Below are positions 56,601 through 64,000 of a DNA stretch of 64,000 nt, piece by piece. The notes under the pieces are model-generated. The model searched no databases, was not told the DNA's origin, and saw only the letters and a list, made by a program, of their open reading frames with translations. The DNA is taken from the NCBI GenBank assembly GCA_036925085.1, contig JAUPFP010000085.1, positions 464,501 to 528,500 on the forward strand, given 5' to 3'. Positions within the stretch are counted from its first letter, which is position 1, and every line of letters begins with the position of its first letter. The DNA comes from Brachycybe producta (taxonomy: Eukaryota; Arthropoda; Diplopoda; Playtdesmida; Andrognathidae). A program made the position numbers and the translations under genes.

Positions 56601-59600
56601 TTCCCAGAAAAATCTGGAATGCAGAGATGTCTTCATTTCCAGTGTGCAATGCACGCTTCAAAAGTTACACCAGTTCAATTTGGGCGTCATTGAAGTGTCT
56701 ATGCTTGCTCATGGATCTGTAACTTTTCGAATATTCATTGCAAGTGAACCAGATGAGCGGGAATGGAAATGTTGGATGCATCACATTGCAAGAGCAGCCT
56801 GGAATTCAGGGATGTCTTCATTTCCTATGTGCAATGCACGCTTCAAAAGTTACACCAGTTCAAAGTGGGCGTCATTGAAGTGTCTATGCTTGCTCATGGA
56901 TCTGTAACTTCGAAAATTCATTGCAAGTTGTTTACGGTTTTCATAGTCATCTGAAGTCTGTTGGGCCCTCCTGAGTTCATTTCAGTGCTTTTCAAGGCAT
57001 CTAGAAGACTTTCAGTTTTGGCCGTTTTCTGAAAAATTTCCAAGAGTAGACTCTTGGAAGAATTTCATTTTTTGACAATTTTTACTTTTTTAAATTTATG
57101 GGTTTTCATGGTCTTCTGAAATTTGTTGGGCCCTCCTGAGTTCATTTCGGTGCTTTTCAGGGCATCTGGAAGACTCTTTTCTTGTCATTTTTTGAAAATA
57201 TTCATGGATTATTCTCTGGACCTCTTGGAATATTTATATAACTTCAAAAATTAATTGTAAATGAACCAGACGAGCGGGAATGGAAATGTAGGATGCATCA
57301 CATTGCAAGAGCAGCCTGGAATTCAGGGATGTCTTCATTTCCTGTGTGCAATGCATGCTTCAAAAGTTACACCAGTTCAAATTGGGCATCATTGAAGTGT
57401 CTATGCTTGCTCATGAACTTGTAACTTTGAAAATTCATTGCAAGTGAACCAGATGAGCGGGAATGGAAATGTTTGATTTGATGCATTCCCAGAAAAATCT
57501 GGAATGCAGAGATGTCTTCATTTCCAGTGTGCAATGCACGCTTCAAAAGTTACACCAGTTCAAAGTGGGCGTCATTGAAGTGTCTATGCTTGCTCATGGA
57601 TCTGTAACTTTTCGAAAATTCATTGCAAGTGAACCAGACGAGCGGGAATGGAAATGTAGGATGCATCACATTGCAAGAGCAGCCTGGAATTCAGGGATGT
57701 CTTCATTTCCTGTGTGCAATGCATGCTTCAAAAGTTACACCAGTTCAATTTGGGCGTCATTGAAGTGTCTATGCTTGCTCATGGATCTGTAACTTTTCGA
57801 AAATTCATTGCAAGTGAACCAGACGAGCGGGAATGGAAATGTTGGATGCATCACATTGCAAGAGCAGCCTGGAATGCAGAGATGTCTTCATTTCCAGTGT
57901 GCAATGCACGCTTCAAAAGTTACACCAGTTCAATTTGGGGGTCATTGAAGTGTCTATGCTTGCTCATGGATCTGTAACTTTTCGAAAATTCATTGCAAGT
58001 GAATCAGACGAGCGGGAATGGAAATGTTTGATTTGATGCATTCCCAGAAACATCTGGAATGCAGAGATGTCTTCATTTCCAGTGTGCAATGCACGCTTCA
58101 AAAGTTACACCAGTTCAATTTGGGCGTCATTGAAGTGTCTATGCTTGCTCATGAACTTGTAACTTCGAAAATTCATAGCAAGTGAACCAGATGAGCGGGA
58201 ATGGAAATTTTGGATTTGATGCATTCCCAGAAAAATCTGGAATGCAGAGATGTCTTCATTTCCAGTGTGCAATGCACGCTTCAAAAGTTACACCAGTTCA
58301 ATTTGGGCGTCATTGAAGTGTCTATGCTTGCTCATGGATCTGTAACTTTTCGAATATTCATTGCAAGTGAACCAGATGAGCGGGAATGGAAATGTTGGAT
58401 GCATCACATTGCAAGAGCAGCCTGGAATTCAGGGATGTCTTCATTTCCTATGTGCAATGCACGCTTCAAAAGTTACACCAGTTCAAAGTGAGCGTCATTG
58501 AAGTGTCTATGCTTGCTCATGGATCTGTAACTTCGAAAATTCATTGCAAGTTGTTTACGGTTTTCATAGTCATCTGAAGTCTGTTGGGCCCTCCTGAGTT
58601 CATTTCAGTGCTTTTCAAGGCATCTAGAAGACTTTCAGTTTTGGCCGTTTTCTGAAAAATTTCCAAGAGTAGACTCTTGGAAGAATTTCATTTTTTGACA
58701 ATTTTTACTTTTTTAAATTTATGGGTTTTCATGGTCTTCTGAAATTTGTTGGGCCCTCCTGAGTTCATTTCGGTGCTTTTCAGGGCATCTGGAAGACTCT
58801 TTTCTTGTCATTTTTTGAAAATATTCATGGATTATTCTCTGGACCTCTTGGAATATTTATATAACTTCAAAAATTAATTGTAAATGAACCAGACGAGCGG
58901 GAATGGAAATGTAGGATGCATCACATTGCAAGAGCAGCCTGGAATTCAGGGATGTCTTCATTTCCTGTGTGCAATGCATGCTTCAAAAGTTACACCAGTT
59001 CAAATTGGGCATCATTGAAGTGTCTATGCTTGCTCATGAACTTGTAACTTTGAAAATTCATTGCAAGTGAACCAGATGAGCGGGAATGGAAATGTTTGAT
59101 TTGATGCATTCCCAGAAAAATCTGGAATGCAGAGATGTCTTCATTTCCAGTGTGCAATGCACGCTTCAAAAGTTACACCAGTTCAAAGTGGGCGTCATTG
59201 AAGTGTCTATGCTTGCTCATGGATCTGTAACTTTTCGAAAATTCATTGCAAGTGAACCAGACGAGCGGGAATGGAAATGTAGGATGCATCACATTGCAAG
59301 AGCAGCCTGGAATTCAGGGATGTCTTCATTTCCTGTGTGCAATGCATGCTTCAAAAGTTACACCAGTTCAATTTGGGCGTCATTGAAGTGTCTATGCTTG
59401 CTCATGGATCTGTAACTTTTCGAAAATTCATTGCAAGTGAACCAGACGAGCGGGAATGGAAATGTTGGATGCATCACATTGCAAGAGCAGCCTGGAATGC
59501 AGAGATGTCTTCATTTCCAGTGTGCAATGCACGCTTCAAAAGTTACACCAGTTCAATTTGGGGGTCATTGAAGTGTCTATGCTTGCTCATGGATCTGTAA

Positions 59601-60172
59601 CTTTTCGAAAATTCATTGCAAGTGAATCAGACGAGCGGGAATGGAAATGTTTGATTTGATGCATTCCCAGAAACATCTGGAATGCAGAGATGTCTTCATT
59701 TCCAGTGTGCAATGCACGCTTCAAAAGTTACACCAGTTCAATTTGGGCGTCATTGAAGTGTCTATGCTTGCTCATGAACTTGTAACTTCGAAAATTCATA
59801 GCAAGTGAACCAGATGAGCGGGAATGGAAATTTTGGATTTGATGCATTCCCAGAAAAATCTGGAATGCAGAGATGTCTTCATTTCCAGTGTGCAATGCAC
59901 GCTTCAAAAGTTACACCAGTTCAATTTGGGCGTCATTGAAGTGTCTATGCTTGCTCATGGATCTGTAACTTTTCGAATATTCATTGCAAGTGAACCAGAT
60001 GAGCGGGAATGGAAATGTTGGATGCATCACATTGCAAGAGCAGCCTGGAATTCAGGGATGTCTTCATTTCCTATGTGCAATGCACGCTTCAAAAGTTACA
60101 CCAGTTCAAAGTGGGCGTCATTGAAGTGTCTATGCTTGCTCATGGATCTGTAACTTCGAAAATTCATTGCAA
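53681..60172. repeat. 1,623-bp higher-order repeat, four copies (3,246-bp doublets)
   Basis: One insert plus seven monomers, at 53,681, 55,304, 56,927 and 58,550; a variant of 1,621 bp follows at 60,173. A CAAAGTGAGCG variant occurs at 55,240 and 58,486 but not in the copies between or after. The homogenised unit was therefore partly a 3,246-bp pair. Confidence 0.85.
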
Positions 60173-61793
60173 GTTGTTTACGGTTTTCATAGTCATCTGA
60201 AGTCTGTTGGGCCCTCCTGAGTTCATTTCAGTGCTTTTCAAGGCATCTAGAAGACTTTCAGTTTTGGCCGTTTTCTGAAAAATTTCCAAGAGTAGACTCT
60301 TGGAAGAATTTCATTTTTTGACAATTTTTACTTTTTTAAATTTATGGGTTTTCATGGTCTTCTGAAATTTGTTGGGCCCTCCTGAGTTCATTTCGGTGCT
60401 TTTCAGGGCATCTGGAAGACTCTTTTCTTGTCATTTTTTGAAAATATTCATGGATTATTCTCTGGACCTCTTGGAATATTTATATAACTTCAAAAATTAA
60501 TTGTAAATGAACCAGACGAGCGGGAATGGAAATGTAGGATGCATCACATTGCAAGAGCAGCCTGGAATTCAGGGATGTCTTCATTTCCTGTGTGCAATGC
60601 ATGCTTCAAAAGTTACACCAGTTCAAATTGGGCATCATTGAAGTGTCTATGCTTGCTCATGAACTTGTAACTTTGAAAATTCATTGCAAGTGAACCAGAT
60701 GAGCGGGAATGGAAATGTTTGATTTGATGCATTCCCAGAAAAATCTGGAATGCAGAGATGTCTTCATTTCCAGTGTGCAATGCACGCTTCAAAAGTTACA
60801 CCAGTTCAATTTGGGCGTCATTGAAGTGTCTATGCTTGCTCATGGATCTGTAACTTTTCGAAAATTCATTGCAAGTGAACCAGACGAGCGGGAATGGAAA
60901 TGTTGGATGCATCACATTGCAAGAGCAGCCTGGAATTCAGGGATGTCTTCATTTCCTATGTGCAATGCACGCTTCAAAAGTTACACCAGTTCAAAGTGGG
61001 CGTCATTGAAGTGTCTATGCTTGCTCATGGATCTGTAACTTCGAAAATTCATAGCAAGTGAACCAGATGAGCGGGAATGGAAATTTTGGATTTGATGCAT
61101 TCCCAGAAAAATCTGGAATGCAGAGATGTCTTCATTTCCAGTGTGCAATGCACGCTTCAAAAGTTACACCAGTTCAATTTGGGCGTCATTGAAGTGTCTA
61201 TGCTTGCTCATGGATCTGTAACTTTTCGAAAATTCATTGCAAGTGAACCAGACGAGCGGGAATGGAAATGTTGGATGCATCACATTGCAAGAGCAGCCTG
61301 GAATTCAGGGATGTCTTCATTTCCTGTGTGCAATACACGCTTCAAACGTTACACCAGTTCAAAGTGGGCATCATTGAAGTGTCTATGCTTGCTCATGAAC
61401 CTGTAACTTTGAAAATTCATTGCAAGTGAACCAGATGAGCGGGAATGGAAATGTTTGATTTGATGCATTCCCAGAAAAATCTGGAATGCAGAGATGTCTT
61501 CATTTCCAGTGTGCAATGCACGCTTCAAAAGTTACACCAGTTCAATTTGGGCGTCATTGAAGTGTCTATGCTTGCTCATGGATCTGTAACTTTTCGAAAA
61601 TTCATTGCAAGTGAACCAGACGAGCGGGAATGGAAATGTTGGATGCATCACATTGCAAGAGCAGCCTGGAATTCAGGGATGTCTTCATTTCCTATGTGCA
61701 ATGCACGCTTCAAAAGTTACACCAGTTCAAAGTGGGCGTCATTGAAGTGTCTATGCTTGCTCATGGATCTGTAACTTCGAAAATTCATTGCAA

Positions 61794-63563
61794 GTTGTTT
61801 ACGGTTTTCATAGTCATCTGAAGTCTGTTGGGCCCTCCTGAGTTCATTTCAGTGCTTTTCAAGGCATCTAGAAGACTTTCAGTTTTGGCCGTTTTCTGAA
61901 AAATTTCCAAGAGTAGACTCTTGGAAGAATTTCATTTTTTGACAATTTTTACTTTTTTAAATTTATGGGTTTTCATGGTCTTCTGAAATTTGTTGGGCCC
62001 TCCTGAGTTCATTTCGGTGCTTTTCAGGGCATCTGGAAGACTCTTTTCTTGTCATTTTTTGAAAATATTCATGGATTATTCTCTGGACCTCTTGGAATAT
62101 TTATATAACTTCAAAAATTAATTGTAAATGAACCAGACGAGCGGGAATGGAAATGTAGGATGCATCACATTGCAAGAGCAGCCTGGAATTCAGGGATGTC
62201 TTCATTTCCTGTGTGCAATGCATGCTTCAAAAGTTACACCAGTTCAAATTGGGCATCATTGAAGTGTCTATGCTTGCTCATGAACTTGTAACTTTGAAAA
62301 TTCATTGCAAGTGAACCAGATGAGCGGGAATGGAAAAGTTTGATTTGATGCATTCCCAGAAAAATCTGGAATGCAGAGATGTCTTCATTTCCAGTGTGCA
62401 ATGCACGCTTCAAAAGTTACACCAGTTCAATTTGGGCGTCATTGAAGTGTCTATGCTTGCTCATGGATCTGTAACTTTTCGAAAATTCATTGCAAGTGAA
62501 CCAGACGAGCGGGAATGGAAATGTTGGATGCATCACATTGCAAGAGCAGCCTGGAATTCAGGGATGTCTTCATTTCCTATGTGCAATGCACGCTTCAAAA
62601 GTTACACCAGTTCAAAGTGGGCGTCATTGAAGTGTCTATGCTTGCTCATGGATCTGTAACTTCGAAAATTCATTGCAAGTTGTTTACGGTTTTCATAGTC
62701 ATCTGAAGTCTGTTGGGCCCTCCTGAGTTCATTTCAGTGCTTTTCAAGGCATCTAGAAGACTTTCAGTTTTGGCCGTTTTCTGAAAAATTTCCAAGAGTA
62801 GACTCTTGGAAGAATTTCATTTTTTGACAATTTTTACTTTTTTAAATTTATGGGTTTTCATGGTCTTCTGAAATTTGTTGGGCCCTCCTGAGTTCATTTC
62901 GGTGCTTTTCAGGGCATCTGGAAGACTCTTTTCTTGTCATTTTTTGAAAATATTCATGGATTATTCTCTGGACCTCTTGGAATATTTATATAACTTCAAA
63001 AATTAATTGTAAATGAACCAGACGAGCGGGAATGGAAATGTAGGATGCATCACATTGCAAGAGCAGCCTGGAATTCAGGGATGTCTTCATTTCCTGTGTG
63101 CAATGCATGCTTCAAAAGTTACACCAGTTCAAATTGGGCATCATTGAAGTGTCTATGCTTGCTCATGAACTTGTAACTTTGAAAATTCATTGCAAGTGAA
63201 CCAGATGAGCGGGAATGGAAAAGTTTGATTTGATGCATTCCCAGAAAAATCTGGAATGCAGAGATGTCTTCATTTCCAGTGTGCAATGCACGCTTCAAAA
63301 GTTACACCAGTTCAATTTGGGCGTCATTGAAGTGTCTATGCTTGCTCATGGATCTGTAACTTTTCGAAAATTCATTGCAAGTGAACCAGACGAGCGGGAA
63401 TGGAAATGTTGGATGCATCACATTGCAAGAGCAGCCTGGAATTCAGGGATGTCTTCATTTCCTATGTGCAATGCACGCTTCAAAAGTTACACCAGTTCAA
63501 AGTGGGCGTCATTGAAGTGTCTATGCTTGCTCATGGATCTGTAACTTCGAAAATTCATAGCAA
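61794..63563. repeat. 885-bp higher-order repeat, two copies
   Basis: One insert plus three monomers at 61,794-62,678 and 62,679-63,563. Both carry the private variant GGAAAAGTTTGATTTG (62,333 and 63,218). After this the monomers continue without an insert to the window edge. Confidence 0.85.
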
Positions 63564-64000
63564 GTGAACCAGATGAGCGGGAATGGAAATTTTGGATTTG
63601 ATGCATTCCCAGAAAAATCTGGAATGCAGAGATGTCTTCATTTCCAGTGTGCAATGCACGCTTCAAAAGTTACACCAGTTCAATTTGGGCGTCATTGAAG
63701 TGTCTATGCTTGCTCATGGATCTGTAACTTTTCGAAAATTCATTGCAAGTGAACCAGACGAGCGGGAATGGAAATGTTGGATGCATCACATTGCAAGAGC
63801 AGCCTGGAATTCAGGGATGTCTTCATTTCCTATGTGCAATGCACGCTTCAAAAGTTACACCAGTTCAAAGTGGGCGTCATTGAAGTGTCTATGCTTGCTC
63901 ATGGATCTGTAACTTCGAAAATTCATAGCAAGTGAACCAGATGAGCGGGAATGGAAATTTTGGATTTGATGCATTCCCAGAAAAATCTGGAATGCAGAGA

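Larger units (their letters stand above)
25115..63014. repeat. 336-bp insert repeated 18 times inside the array
   Basis: Starts near 25,115; 30,064; 30,786; 33,884; 35,322; 38,604; 40,414; 42,224; 44,579; 46,389; 50,950; 53,681; 55,304; 56,927; 58,550; 60,173; 61,794; 62,679. Each follows CATTGCAAG and ends before GAACCAGACGAGCGGG, so the phase is fixed. Each insert is two related halves offset by about 166 bp. Both halves have TTGGGCCCTCCTGAGTTCAT. A palindrome CCAAGAGTAGACTCTTGG lies between them. The palindrome centre varies: four copies (35,322; 38,604; 40,414; 44,579) have an extra TAGA, and the copy at 30,064 has a longer hairpin. The last 30 bp resemble a monomer end, so the insert may have replaced part of a monomer. 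Confidence 0.9.
24375..64000. repeat. Satellite array, monomer 183-185 bp, nested higher-order repeats
   Basis: A continuous head-to-tail array, open at the right edge; about 180 monomers. Every monomer has GAACCAGA.GAGCGGGAATGG, GTTACACCAGTTCAA and AGTGTCTATGCTTGCTCATG. Type 1 has GATGCATTCCCAGAAAAATC, whose arms GCATTCCCAGA and TCTGGAATGC can form a hairpin. Type 2 has GGATGCATCACATTGCAAGA instead. Types 1 and 2 often alternate as a 368-bp dimer. Monomer length depends on the end form: TAACTTTTCGAAAATTC (185), TAACTTCGAAAATTC or TAACTTTGAAAATTC (183). Open frames of 63-109 codons recur because each monomer has one long stop-poor frame, but they begin and end at different points as lengths vary. 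I treat the array as non-coding satellite DNA. Confidence 0.95.

Noticed and set aside
24389-63912. Dozens of overlapping plus-strand frames of 63-109 codons, starting MEMFDLMHSQKNLECRDVF or similar, as a tandem protein family
   Set aside because: They are windows on the satellite monomer. The same DNA is read in different frames in successive monomers, starts and stops depend on 2-bp length differences, and there are no promoters, splice sites or codon-level conservation.
24375-64000. CRISPR array
   Set aside because: The period is about 184 bp with no short repeat and unique spacer structure, and the context is a spliced eukaryotic genome.
24375-64000. CENP-B box in the monomer
   Set aside because: CGGGA is present in GAGCGGGAATGG, but the TTCG and A positions required upstream do not match.

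Overview
This is nuclear DNA of an arthropod. The evidence is spliced genes with short GT-AG introns, TATA plus TCAGT-type start sites, many small inverted-repeat transposons, a partial insect/crustacean-type gustatory receptor, and a tandem pair of secreted S1A serine proteases. Base composition is AT-rich. I cannot name the species. A crustacean or chelicerate would fit; this is inference from protein style only.

Layout. Bases 1-540 hold the first coding exon of a gustatory-receptor-like gene on the minus strand, running off the left edge. Bases 3,844-4,734 hold an unprocessed, frameshifted 5' piece of an alanyl-tRNA synthetase gene. Bases 5,700-24,374 are a segmental tandem duplication. 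Each unit has a minus-strand, seven-exon serine protease gene, a divergently oriented short secreted reading frame about 275 bp from its start codon, and a shared flank. Two units are whole (protease A 7,470-13,041; protease B 15,098-20,743). Only flank sequence of an earlier unit remains at 5,700-6,540. A third protease is represented by one mosaic exon at 24,125-24,325. Introns and flanks carry several MITEs, a tRNA-derived SINE-like piece, a LINE tail and unclassified repeats.

From 24,375 to the right edge (at least 39.6 kb) the window is one tandem satellite array. It starts in what is, by homology, intron 4 of the third protease copy. The monomer is about 183-185 bp and occurs in two main forms that often alternate as a 368-bp dimer. 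A different segment of about 336 bp, itself two related half-units around a short palindrome, occurs 18 times, always at the same phase of the monomer. Monomers and inserts are organised in nested higher-order repeats (736, 885, 1,102, 1,623/3,246, 1,810, 3,282, 4,003 and 4,165 bp), which fits repeated unequal exchange.

The two proteases look intact (300 and 298 residues; signal peptide, propeptide, activation site, His-Asp-Ser triad). They differ at a specificity-pocket position, Asp versus Val at chymotrypsin position 226, with Asn at 189 in both. The least ordinary parts of the window are the nested satellite array, its junction with the protease cluster, and the mosaic protease exon beside it.
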